Below, one piece after another: positions 23,708 to 31,971 of a stretch of DNA of 64,000 nucleotides; positions within the stretch are counted from its first letter, which is position 1; every line of letters starts with the position of its first letter. The stretch is from NCBI GenBank assembly GCA_942492815.1, contig OW818658.1, forward strand, positions 7,254,001 through 7,318,000, written 5' to 3'. This DNA comes from JAEUWI01 sp942492815. Its GTDB lineage: Bacteria; Hydrogenedentota; Hydrogenedentia; Hydrogenedentales; JAEUWI01. The notes under the pieces were generated by a model. The model ran no database searches, was not told where the DNA came from, and saw nothing but the letters and a program-made list of their open reading frames with translations. The position numbers and the translations under genes were made by a program.

Positions 23708-26461
23708 ATGACCCAAAAGAATCCAGACGCACGGAAGTTCAGGAAAGGGTCGCTGTCTGATGCGCCGGATCCATCCACCGGGGTTACTCCCTCCAAAGCA
23801 GGCTCAGGAAGCGCCCAAGAAAAGGACAAACTTGTACCCACCGTAGGCATCGGGGCCTCCGCCGGGGGGCTGGAGGCGCTTGAGGCGTTCTTGCAGCATG
23901 TGCCGAAAGACTGTGGGATGGCCTTCGTCATCGTTCAGCACCTGGATCCGACGTACAGGGGGGTCTTACCTGAATTACTCCAACGCGTGACGCCTATGGA
24001 GGTCATGCAGGTCGTGGATCGCACCCCGGTGCGGCCCAACTGCGTCTATGTCATCCCACCGAATGCGGACATGTCGATCTTGCACGGGGTGCTGCATCTG
24101 CTGGAGCCCAGCGCGCCCCGGGGGCTGCGTCTGCCCATCGATTTCTTCTTCCGCTCCCTCGCCGAAGACCAGCAGGATCGCAGTATGGGCGTTATCCTTT
24201 CCGGGATGGGTACCGATGGCACCCTCGGCCTCCGCGCCATCCGCGAGCAGGCCGGTGTAACCTTTGTACAGGAACCCACCTCGGCGAAATTCGATGGCAT
24301 GCCCCGCAGTGCTATTCAGGCCGGCGTGGCCGATGTGGTGGACGTGGTGGAGGCGTTGCCGGAAAAGGTCATCAAGTACTTCCGTCACGCGCCCGCCGCA
24401 GCCAATATCCGGCCCATACTGGGGGATAGCGATCAAAGTGGATTGGAGAAGATCTCTATCCTGCTGCGGGCAAAGACGGGCCACGATTTCTCCCTGTATA
24501 AGAAGTCCACACTCTACCGCCGGATCGAAAGGCGAATGAGCCTTCACCAGATCGGAAAAATCGCGCTTTATGTGCGCTATCTTCAGGAGAATCCCCCCGA
24601 GCTCGAGTTCCTGTTCAAGGAGTTGCTGATAGGCGTCACCAGCTTTTTTCGCGATCCGAAAGCCTGGGAAACGCTGAAGTCCGAGGTCGTTTCTCTGTTG
24701 CAGGGGAACCCGTCCGCGGACCGGCCCCTGCGCGCGTGGATACCCGCCTGCTCCACCGGCGAGGAGGCCTATTCCCTGGCAATTCTCTTCAAGGAAGCCA
24801 CCGAGGAACTCAAGCCTCCCGTCAACTTCACGATCCAGATTTTTGCCACGGATCTGGACAGCGACGCCATCGACCGCGCGCGCGCGGGCGCGTATCCCGT
24901 CGGTATTGCCGCCGATATCTCTCCCGAGCGCCTGAGCCGGTTCTTCGTCCAGACCGAGAGCGGGTACACCATCGGCAAATCTATTCGCGAGATGGTCATC
25001 TTCGCCCCGCAGAACGTTATCATGGATCCACCCTTTACCAAGGTGGAGATCCTGAGCTGCCGGAACGTGCTCATCTATATGACCCCGGACCTGCAGAAGA
25101 AGCTCCTGCCGCTTTTCCACTACAGCCTCAACAAAGGAGGCGTACTCTTCCTCGGGAGCGCCGAGACCATCGGGAGTTTCACCGATCTCTTCGAGCCGAT
25201 CGATGCCAAGGCGCGCCTCTACCGGCGCCGGGACGCCTCACTGAGCGCGGAATCGGTGGAGTTTCCTTCCACTTTTGTATCGGGGCGTCCGATCAGCATC
25301 GCGCATCAGGCAGTCTCCGCGCCTGCCCCCAATCTTCAATCGCTGGCGGATCACCTGCTCCTCCAGACCTATGCGCCCGCCGCCGTGCTGAGCAACGAGC
25401 AGGGCGATATCCTCTATATCAGCGGGCGCACCGGCGACTTCCTGGAGCCCGCGGCGGGCAAAGCCAACTGGAACATTTTCGCCATGGCCCGCGAAGGGCT
25501 GCGCTATGAACTGACCAAATCCTTTCGCGTGGCGCTCCGACAGAAAGAGGTGGTCGTCTCCAAGGGTGTCAAGGTGGGCGTCCATGGCGTGGACCTTACC
25601 ATACAGTCGATTACAGATCCCCCGGCGCTGCGGGGTCTGGTGATGGTCATATTGGCGAAAGCGGTACTCCCCGAGAACCTGCCGATGCACGACATCGGCG
25701 ATGACCCGGCGGACAACCCGTTGCTCGCCCAGATGGACCGGGAACTGGAGCACGCGCGCCAGGAAGCGCAGGCGGTCCGCGAAGAGATGCAGGCTTCGCA
25801 GGAGGAACTGAAATCCAGCAACGAGGAAATGCAGTCGATGAACGAAGAGCTGCAATCGACCAACGAAGAGCTGACCACCTCGAAAGAGGAGATGCAGTCG
25901 ATGAACGAAGAGCTGCAATCGCTCAACGAGGAACTGCAGGTCAAGATCGGGGACCTCTCCCGCATCAATTCCGACATGAACAACTTGTTGGAGAGCACGG
26001 AGATCGCCACGCTCTTCCTCGACGACCGGCTTCGCGTCCGCCTCTTCACCGCAGGAGCCAGCAAGGTTTTCAAGCTGATCCCCGCCGACATCGGGCGGCC
26101 GATTACCGATATCGCTTCCGAGCTCGAATGCCCGGAACTGGCCGACCTGGCGCGGGAGGTGCTCCGCTCCCTTGCCTTTCACGAGCGTGAAGTGGCCGCC
26201 CACTGCGACAAGTGGTACCGGGTGCGCATTATGCCCTATCGCACGCTGGATAACCGGATCGACGGCGTGGTGATCACGTTTACGGATATCTCCGCGTCCA
26301 AGACGCTCGAAGCCCAACTGCGCACGAAGCAGGCGGGCCTGGAAGACCATATCGCGGGAGAAGCCGCGTTGAAGCTGGAGGCCGAGGCCCAGGGGGAGCG
26401 CCCCGGAAGGAAGCCAGGTAAATCACCGGGAACAGGCCGCACCCGGAAGGAAAGTTTATGA
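23708..26461 (+). CDS. CheB-CheR-PAS fusion chemotaxis/signalling protein
   Basis: A 917-residue fusion. The CheB methylesterase domain (~35-230) has the catalytic Ser in GIGASAGG, His in VQHLDP and Asp in SGMGTDGT. The CheR methyltransferase domain (~245-510) has GHDFSLYKKSTLYRRIERRM, TSFFRDP and the SAM-binding ACSTGEEAYSLAI. A coiled coil (~690-765) rich in NEELQS/NEEMQS repeats leads to a PAS domain (~770-890). There is no receiver domain. GGAG lies six bases before ATG. Its stop overlaps the next gene start (ATGA), so a PAS protein is translationally coupled. No chemoreceptors are in the window. Confidence 0.95.
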   Translation: MTQKNPDARKFRKGSLSDAPDPSTGVTPSKAGSGSAQEKDKLVPTVGIGASAGGLEALEAFLQHVPKDCGMAFVIVQHLDPTYRGVLPELLQRVTPMEVMQVVDRTPVRPNCVYVIPPNADMSILHGVLHLLEPSAPRGLRLPIDFFFRSLAEDQQDRSMGVILSGMGTDGTLGLRAIREQAGVTFVQEPTSAKFDGMPRSAIQAGVADVVDVVEALPEKVIKYFRHAPAAANIRPILGDSDQSGLEKISILLRAKTGHDFSLYKKSTLYRRIERRMSLHQIGKIALYVRYLQENPPELEFLFKELLIGVTSFFRDPKAWETLKSEVVSLLQGNPSADRPLRAWIPACSTGEEAYSLAILFKEATEELKPPVNFTIQIFATDLDSDAIDRARAGAYPVGIAADISPERLSRFFVQTESGYTIGKSIREMVIFAPQNVIMDPPFTKVEILSCRNVLIYMTPDLQKKLLPLFHYSLNKGGVLFLGSAETIGSFTDLFEPIDAKARLYRRRDASLSAESVEFPSTFVSGRPISIAHQAVSAPAPNLQSLADHLLLQTYAPAAVLSNEQGDILYISGRTGDFLEPAAGKANWNIFAMAREGLRYELTKSFRVALRQKEVVVSKGVKVGVHGVDLTIQSITDPPALRGLVMVILAKAVLPENLPMHDIGDDPADNPLLAQMDRELEHARQEAQAVREEMQASQEELKSSNEEMQSMNEELQSTNEELTTSKEEMQSMNEELQSLNEELQVKIGDLSRINSDMNNLLESTEIATLFLDDRLRVRLFTAGASKVFKLIPADIGRPITDIASELECPELADLAREVLRSLAFHEREVAAHCDKWYRVRIMPYRTLDNRIDGVVITFTDISASKTLEAQLRTKQAGLEDHIAGEAALKLEAEAQGERPGRKPGKSPGTGRTRKESL

Positions 26462-27258
26462 GCCGCGATTTTAAGATGCCCTCGCGATCGGCCGTACTGC
26501 GCCGCCAGGCGGAGGCCCGCCTGAACGAAAAGCAGCGCCTGGCGGGAACCAGCGAAGATACGACCGACATAGACCTGGCCCGGCTGAAGCACGAGCTGGA
26601 GGTTCACCAGATCGAGCTGGAGATGCAGAACGAAGCTCTTCTGGATGCCCAGGCCGCGACGGAGGAGGCGCTGGAGCGGAGCATCGATCTCTTCGACTTC
26701 GCGCCCTTGGGCTACTTCAATCTCGCGGCGGACAGTTCCATTCTCGCCGTGAACCTCGCGGGCGCGCGCCTCGCCGGCGTCGAACGTACCCTGCTTCTGA
26801 AGCGCCGCTTCGTGGGACTGGTATCCGTGCAAGACCGCGACCACTTCGAAGTCTACCTCAAGAGAATCTTTCGCGGGGGCGGGCGGGGCACCTTCGAGGG
26901 GGAATTCTCCAGCGGCGGCACCGTGCCCATCCAGATCCAGATGGAGGCGGTGGTCTCGGCGGACGGCAAAGAAGCCCGCGCCACGGTCTTCGACGTCACC
27001 GAGCGCTACGAAGCCGAGATCGAACGCAGCCAGCTTATCGCGAAACTACAGGAGGCGCTGGAGCAAGTCAAGCAGCTCAGCGGTATGCTCCCCATCTGTG
27101 CGACGTGTAAGAAGATCAGGAACGACGAAGGATACTGGACGCAGGTCGAGTACTACATCGCGGAGCACTCCCAAGTCACCTTCACCCATGGAATTTGCCC
27201 GGAATGCTTTCCAAAGGCGCTCGAAGAGGTCCGGAATAGTAAAGAATCCAAGCGCTGA
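26458..27258 (+). CDS. PAS protein with C-terminal Cys-rich module
   Basis: A 266-residue soluble protein starting in the stop of the CheB-CheR gene. An N-terminal helical segment (~30-75) precedes a PAS domain (~80-190). A short coiled coil (IAKLQEALEQVKQ) leads to a ~45-residue tail LSGMLPICATCKKIRNDEGYW...HGICPECF with two Cys pairs and His, a probable zinc-binding module seen at the ends of other PAS and response-regulator proteins. No kinase, GGDEF or DNA-binding output domain is present, so it probably relays a signal through protein contact with its coupled partner. Confidence 0.82.
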   Translation: MSRDFKMPSRSAVLRRQAEARLNEKQRLAGTSEDTTDIDLARLKHELEVHQIELEMQNEALLDAQAATEEALERSIDLFDFAPLGYFNLAADSSILAVNLAGARLAGVERTLLLKRRFVGLVSVQDRDHFEVYLKRIFRGGGRGTFEGEFSSGGTVPIQIQMEAVVSADGKEARATVFDVTERYEAEIERSQLIAKLQEALEQVKQLSGMLPICATCKKIRNDEGYWTQVEYYIAEHSQVTFTHGICPECFPKALEEVRNSKESKR

Positions 27259-27289
27259 ATTCTCCGTATGCTTTTCGCGGCCGGAAAAA

Positions 27290-27332
27290 GGGGCTCAGAC
27301 ATTCCTGTCTCAGACAGGAATGTCTGAGCCCC
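27290..27332. repeat. 43-bp palindrome of the GACATTCCTGTC family
   Basis: Perfect arms 27290-27310 and 27312-27332 around one base. The arm contains AGACATTCCTGTCT, itself a small palindrome. It lies just past the PAS gene stop. On the minus strand it is followed by TTTTT, so it could act as a terminator in that direction. Confidence 0.85.
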
Positions 27333-27406
27333 TCTGTTCTATTTCGCGAAAATGTTACGTGAAAAGGGGGGTTCCGTTTTGATAGCGCAGTGTGTATACT
27401 GTGCCC

Positions 27407-28153
27407 ATGCGTATACTTTTCGTCGCCGATCTACACTATAGCCTCAAGCAATTCGACTGGGTCGTTAATGCGGCTCCGAACTACGACCTTGTGGTTATCG
27501 CGGGCGATCTCCTCGATCTGGCCGGGCATGTCGATTTGGATGCCCAGATTGTTGTCGTGCTTAAATACCTCGACCGCATCCGCAGTCAGGTGCCCGTCTT
27601 CGTATCCTCCGGCAACCACGATGGCGATACACAGAACGAGCAGAACGAATTTGTAGCGCGCTGGCTGAAGCGGGCGAAGCGCGAAAATCTCCACGTCGAC
27701 GGCGACAGCGTCACCCTGGCCGAAGATCTTTTCACCGTATGTCCCTGGTGGGACGGGCCCGTGACGCGCGAGGCCATGCGCGAATTTATCAGCACCGAGC
27801 GCGAAAAACCCCGCAAGCGCTGGTTCTGGCTGCACCACGCGCCGCCCGACGCCAGCATGGTGAGCTGGACCGGCAAGAAGCACTTCGGCGACGCCTTTCT
27901 CAACGAGAGCATCGTAGAGCACAACCCGCAGTTTATCTTCAGCGGCCACGTCCATAATTCCCCCTTCCAGCGAGAGGGATCGTGGGTCGACAAGATCGGG
28001 GATACCTGGGTGTTCAACCCCGGCCACGAGACCAGCGCCCTGCCCTCCTACATCGAACTCGACCTCGACGCCATGCGCGCCACCTGGGTCTCGTCCATGG
28101 GCACCGAGGAAGTCGATCTCAACGCCCCCCTGATGGCCCGGGCGGAATATTAG
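27407..28153 (+). CDS. Calcineurin-like metallophosphoesterase
   Basis: A 248-residue metallophosphoesterase. The dinuclear metal motifs are in order: FVADLHY near the N-terminus, AGDLLDL, SSGNHDGD, the H in WLHHAPPD, and FSGHVHNS. The most likely start is ATG 27407 (MRILFVADLHY); a start five codons earlier exists but neither has a clear ribosome-binding site. It probably hydrolyses a phosphodiester or nucleotide, but the substrate cannot be inferred. It is monocistronic, with REP-type repeats following. Confidence 0.9.
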   Translation: MRILFVADLHYSLKQFDWVVNAAPNYDLVVIAGDLLDLAGHVDLDAQIVVVLKYLDRIRSQVPVFVSSGNHDGDTQNEQNEFVARWLKRAKRENLHVDGDSVTLAEDLFTVCPWWDGPVTREAMREFISTEREKPRKRWFWLHHAPPDASMVSWTGKKHFGDAFLNESIVEHNPQFIFSGHVHNSPFQREGSWVDKIGDTWVFNPGHETSALPSYIELDLDAMRATWVSSMGTEEVDLNAPLMARAEY

Positions 28154-28254
28154 CCGGAAATGGGCCCGAATGCGGCACACCCGTCTCGGCTGTGTTTTCG
28201 CGCCGATAGGCGCGAACTCGCTGAACGCCCTCAACCCTTAACATCCCACCGCCC

Positions 28255-28334
28255 GTCATTCCCACGAAAGTGGGAATCCAGTGGGTGCGAGTGGTGAACT
28301 TCGCATGGTCTCTGGATCCCCGCTTGCGGGTCTG
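28255..28334. repeat. REP doublet, degenerate copy
   Basis: Two imperfect hairpins (GTCATTCCCACGAAAGTGGG and CTGGATCCCCGCTTGCGGG) with a ~30-bp spacer, the same layout as the better copy at 28382-28465 but with a diverged spacer. Confidence 0.75.
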
Positions 28335-28378
28335 TCGATTTAACCCAAATCTCGACCATGGAAATAGATTTACGACGT

Positions 28379-28465
<87 letters not shown>

Positions 28466-28562
28466 AGTCTCTTTGTAATTTCTGAATTTGATCGCCTGCA
28501 TCGTCGCCCCGGCATTAAATCGACAGGCCCTTGCGCGAGGATGACAGAATCTTAAATTCCCA

Positions 28563-29087
28563 TTACATCCCTGTGCGTCGTCTTCGGTCAATATCCCGCG
28601 GGTGCTTGTTCATCAGCGCGCCCAGCACCTCATCCACCATGCCCAGGTGATCGTCCATATCCGAAAACTGGTGCTTGATGTCCACCAGATAGCGATTCAG
28701 CGAGTTCAGTCGCCGCGCCAGGATACGCGCCACATAGAGTGCCACCTCCGGGTTGTCCCGCAGGAAAAGCTCCGGATCCGCCGCCACGCGCACCTCCACG
28801 TCTGTCGATGCGATGACCGCCGCCGTGTGGACCGTGCGCAGCAGCACCGACATCTCCCCGAAGACCGCCCCCACCTCGCTCACCTCCGCAAGCTGCACAT
28901 CGTCCTTGCGAACCTCCAGCGTACCGTTGGACAGGAAATAGAGGGCGCCCGCCACCGTGTTCTCCTCGATCAACACGGCACCCGCCGCAAGAGAGCGCAG
29001 GGGAAGTTCCGCAATGCACGCGGGAAGGGAATCCGGCACGCGCCCCTGACGCCGCTCGGACACGGCACCACCAAGATCTTCAGACAT
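28563..29087 (-). CDS. Cyclic-nucleotide-binding domain protein
   Basis: A 174-residue single-domain protein of the cNMP-binding (Crp-like sensor) fold: LAAGAVLIEENTVAGALYFL, then the phosphate-binding-cassette-like GEMSVLLRTVHTAAV. The canonical Arg-Ser/Thr-Ala of cAMP binding is only partly kept (RTVHTAAV). A C-terminal helix follows and there is no DNA-binding domain, so it is not a Crp-type regulator. The frame can start at TTG 29105, but ATG 29087 has GGAG nine bases upstream and is preferred. Role unknown; ligand binding needs testing. Confidence 0.82.
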   Translation of the reverse strand: MSEDLGGAVSERRQGRVPDSLPACIAELPLRSLAAGAVLIEENTVAGALYFLSNGTLEVRKDDVQLAEVSEVGAVFGEMSVLLRTVHTAAVIASTDVEVRVAADPELFLRDNPEVALYVARILARRLNSLNRYLVDIKHQFSDMDDHLGMVDEVLGALMNKHPRDIDRRRRTGM

Positions 29088-29170
29088 CGAATCGATCTCC
29101 ACCAACCCCGACGGTACGGTTGAGTCTCCCGGAGAGAACTATAGCGCGCAGGCGGGCGCGGTATCCAACT

Positions 29171-29214
29171 GACAATGGACAATGGACAATCGCTGTCAAC
29201 TGTCAACTGTCAAC
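29171..29214. repeat. Heptamer arrays GACAATG and TGTCAAC
   Basis: Two short adjacent heptamer arrays: nearly three units of GACAATG, then three of TGTCAAC. The second array contains the TGA stop of the DUF421 gene (29210-29212). Confidence 0.88.
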
Positions 29215-29701
29215 TATCCTCCTCCGCCTTCGCCTTGACCTCATAACCCTGGACGCTCACCTTGCCGTTGTTCTCCAGGATCGCCAACCGCACCTCCTTC
29301 AGATCGAAGAACCCCGCCTCGCGCAGCGTCGAATCCAATTCATCACGCGTGATGCTCGCCTCGCTCATCACATCCTCAAAGAGTTTTCCATCGTGCACAA
29401 GAATCTGCGCACGCCCCTCGACCAGGCGTTCCACGCGCTTGCTCTTATACGTCAGCACCCCCAGCGCATGGTTCACGGCCACCAGCGTGATGGCGCTGAT
29501 GACGCCGCCCGTCAGCGAATTGTCCCCCGCGTTCATCGAGTTCTGAACCGCGTTCGACAGGATGAGGAGCAACACCAGATCATACGGCGACATCTGACTG
29601 ATCTGGCGCTTCCCCGTCACGCGAAGGAGGAAGAGGAGAAACACATAGATGACCACACCCCGAACAACAAATTCCCACCAGGGGACGGATAGAGTGAACA
29701 T
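29210..29701 (-). CDS. DUF421 family membrane protein
   Basis: A 163-residue inner-membrane protein of the DUF421 (YetF/YcaP) family. Membrane segments at about 8-28, 40-55 and 65-82 are followed by a cytosolic domain with GRAQILVHDGKLFEDVMSEA and DELDSTLREAGFFDLKEVR, the family signature. A TTG start at 29710 is possible, but ATG 29701 has GGAGG nine bases upstream. Function in the family is poorly known. The stop codon lies inside a heptamer array. Confidence 0.9.
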   Translation of the reverse strand: MFTLSVPWWEFVVRGVVIYVFLLFLLRVTGKRQISQMSPYDLVLLLILSNAVQNSMNAGDNSLTGGVISAITLVAVNHALGVLTYKSKRVERLVEGRAQILVHDGKLFEDVMSEASITRDELDSTLREAGFFDLKEVRLAILENNGKVSVQGYEVKAKAEEDS

Positions 29702-29839
29702 AGGCAGCAACCTCCGAGTGAGAAGGGGAGAGCAATCAACCAGTTGGCGTGATCATAGCACAGGGACAGCGTCGCCCAGGGACGGAAATGGCGGAAAGGG
29801 ACGAGAGGGGATGAGACGGTGAGCAACCGGCAGCGTTGA

Positions 29840-30478
29840 CTATTCCGCGGGCTCTGCCAATCCCACAGCGGGAAAGCGCCGGTCTACGATCAGGGTGCCC
29901 TCGGGCAGCGGGACGCGGTTCAGGTCCACCACGTCGCCATCCACAATCAATTCGATGTCCACCCGCGCCCGGCGGTAGAAACCCATCCGGCCGTCGCCCG
30001 GCGTCGCGGGGACCGGGACACCGTCCTCCATAACCAGATATTCCGGCAGCGTTTCGCGGGCCGGAGCGATCGGGCCTGTCAAAGGAAAAGCCGCGCCAAG
30101 CCCAATGGCGACTTGCTCGGGGGAGGCACCGCCAACCGGGCAGAGAATGCGGACGCCCGCATACGCCGTCGTGCCGCTCACCCCATACACCGACGGGCTC
30201 TTCGCCAGGATCAACGGCGCGCCGGCACTCTTCAAAGACAGGACATGCGGCCACGCCGCCTCAAACGCCTCACGGCTCTTGAAGGGAATCTCATAGACCG
30301 TCTCCTGGATTCCATGCGCCACGTCCACCGTGCGGGCCTGACCGCGGAGCGCTTCCAGCTCCTTCGGCCAGGATGCGGGCCATGTGCCTTCGGACACCGT
30401 CATTACCAGCGCAAAACAGACCGAACTCGCCAGTCCGCCCAATACCGCAACCGCCAACCACACCGGATACCATTTCAT
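29840..30478 (-). CDS. Exported or membrane-anchored protein, unknown function
   Basis: A 212-residue protein with an N-terminal hydrophobic segment (VWLAVAVLGGLASSVCFALV, residues ~6-25) that serves as signal or anchor. The rest is predicted outside the cytoplasm and beta-rich, without recognised motifs. It lies 140 bp upstream of the DUF421 gene on the same strand. Confidence 0.6.
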   Translation of the reverse strand: MKWYPVWLAVAVLGGLASSVCFALVMTVSEGTWPASWPKELEALRGQARTVDVAHGIQETVYEIPFKSREAFEAAWPHVLSLKSAGAPLILAKSPSVYGVSGTTAYAGVRILCPVGGASPEQVAIGLGAAFPLTGPIAPARETLPEYLVMEDGVPVPATPGDGRMGFYRRARVDIELIVDGDVVDLNRVPLPEGTLIVDRRFPAVGLAEPAE

Positions 30479-30569
30479 CGACCTGCTCCTCAGGTTGGCG
30501 CGTGCCCGAGCACCCGCAAGACGGCCCGCATCGCCTCTTTAAGTACAACGAATCAACGCTGTAATGTGT

Positions 30570-31019
30570 TTAAAGGACGACAGGGCATGCGGGGGAGCTT
30601 GTTTTGCGACGCGTCTCCACTCTGGTGCCCATCCAGATATGGGGGGCCCAGGGCGGGCGGTCGCTCAGGGAAGCCAAACGGCCCGGTCGTTTGGTCAGCA
30701 ACTGAAACCGGTGCCAATGTGCCCGGTTCATCACGTCAAACACCTCGGATATGAACTCGAATGGAACATCCTTGTGGAAGAGGTCGCTCATGCTGTTGAC
30801 GAAGATGGTCTGCGGCTTTTTCCATGTCAGGGGCAATTCGAGGGCGTGCTCGTGCAGGGTCAGCTTGAAGGCGTTGCGGTAATTCGGCGAACCCATGGCT
30901 TGCAAACGCTTCGCCATGCGCTCGGCATAGCAGTGCTTGCAGCCGGGGCGGATCTTGGTGCAGCCGGTCAACGGGTTCCAGGTGGACTCGGTCCACTCTA
31001 TGGAGGATTGGGTGGCCAT
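30570..31019 (-). pseudogene. Truncated DUF5131 (phage Gp37/Gp68-like) gene
   Basis: The N-terminal 125 or so residues match the DUF5131/phage Gp37-Gp68 family: IEWTESTWNPLTGC, the Cys cluster C-x6-C-x2-CYAERMAKR resembling a radical-SAM iron-sulphur motif, and NSMSDLFHKDVP. The family is normally about 240-260 residues, but here the frame leaves the family sequence after IWMGTRVE and stops at 149 residues. No C-terminal remnant is found downstream in another frame. Probably a decayed gene of phage or mobile origin, although the product could still be made. Confidence 0.75.
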
Positions 31020-31230
31020 GCTTAAAGGAGACCCTTTTGAAAATTCTTAAACGAGAGGAGTGTACCATCGGGGAAAGTCCCGGCGCGACGCTTCCCTCCA
31101 CCGGTTTTCGCGTCACTGACCCAGAGAGCCGACTGCGAACTCCGCTCTTTGCGGCCTCGGCAAGACACGATGACAGTGGGCGTAGAACGGGTTATACTCT
31201 GGACAGGATTTATGAGAAAGGTCTCTTCTG

Positions 31231-31467
31231 ATGACATACACAGGCCGTATCGAGGCGGGCAAAGTGGTTCTAGACGAACCCGCACGGATTCCAGAGGGTG
31301 CGCGGGTTCGGATTGAAGTTCTGACGGTACCCGCCATGGCGACGGATTCCGGCACGGCTCCCAGCCTGGCGGAGCAGTTGGCCGGGGTCATCGGCAAGGC
31401 GGAACAGCTTCCGGTGGATTGGTCCGAGAACCATGACCGGTACTTGCGGGAAGAGCATGTCGGATGA
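31231..31467 (+). CDS. Small antitoxin-like protein
   Basis: A 78-residue protein. The N-terminal MTYTGRIEAGKVVLDEPARIPEGARVRIEV resembles the beta-strand N-termini of DUF104/AbrB-like antitoxins and related small proteins. The C-terminal LAEQLAGVIGKAEQLP...NHDRYLREE is helical and ends with the ENHDxYL motif seen in small bacterial orphan proteins of this type. No toxin-like (PIN or RelE) gene is adjacent; the next 500 bp are repeats. Orphan antitoxin or degraded toxin-antitoxin locus is possible. Confidence 0.6.
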   Translation: MTYTGRIEAGKVVLDEPARIPEGARVRIEVLTVPAMATDSGTAPSLAEQLAGVIGKAEQLPVDWSENHDRYLREEHVG

Positions 31468-31516
31468 GGGCGAGGGATTGATGTGAACTTCCCCCACAAC
31501 CCGGAATTCGCGGCGC

Positions 31517-31703
31517 AAAGGATCTTGGACATTCCTGTCCGAGGCAGATCCCACTTCAACGCCCAAAGGCCCGCCAACCGTGTTCAGAAGCCTTGCGTCA
31601 CCAGAGTCGTGACTTCGGTTGCCTAAAAGTATTCCTACACAGGGCGAGTGAGTTGCCACGCCTCGGCGGGCCTTGCCTCGGACAGGAATGTCCAAGATCC
31701 TTT
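31517..31703. repeat. Foldback element of the GACATTCCTGTC family
   Basis: Thirty-base perfect inverted arms (31517-31546 and 31674-31703) containing TTGGACATTCCTGTCCGAGG, with a further inner inverted pair AGGCCCGCC/GGCGGGCCT. No gene inside. The same core occurs at 27290-27332, and as a variant in the MITE-like element at 20634-21036. Confidence 0.88.
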
Positions 31704-31797
31704 ATTTCGTCTCTTGTGGGCGGCACCCGCCATCTTATTGGCGGTGGGGGGACGCCGCTCGTTCGAATGGTTGGTGGTGTATCGGATATTCCCCGCG

Positions 31798-31838
31798 ACG
31801 GGCACACGAATGCTCGTTCCTCGCAATCGCGTGGCACG
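31798..31838. repeat. Single copy of the ACGAATGCTCGTTCCTCGC repeat
   Basis: A ~40-bp sequence (CACACGAATGCTCGTTCC followed by TCGCAATCGCGTGGCACG) that also forms the two arms of the foldback at 51725-51956. Only one arm is present here. Confidence 0.78.
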
Positions 31839-31869
31839 TCCGTTAAATTGAAATCATCTATGAATGGAG

Positions 31870-31900
31870 ACGCCCCGCTGGGGGGTGTCCAGCGGGGCGT
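31870..31900 (-). terminator. GC-rich hairpin downstream of the thiolase gene
   Basis: A 12-bp perfect stem (31870-31881 with 31889-31900, 7-base loop) about 70 bp after the thiolase stop, without a T tract. Probable transcript-end hairpin; weak as an intrinsic terminator. Confidence 0.55.
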
Positions 31901-31971
31901 AGATCACAGCCTAGACGCCCGCCACGGCGCGTCGATGAGCTATGCCACATTCTTTTCAGGCGCGGCGCGAC

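Noticed and set aside
27290..27332. Palindrome considered as a terminator of the PAS gene
   Set aside because: There is no T tract on the plus strand; the T run is on the minus strand where no gene ends. Listed as a repeat instead.
30570..31019. Considered as an intact radical-SAM-like enzyme
   Set aside because: The family is much longer and the sequence diverges abruptly after VE; more likely truncated.
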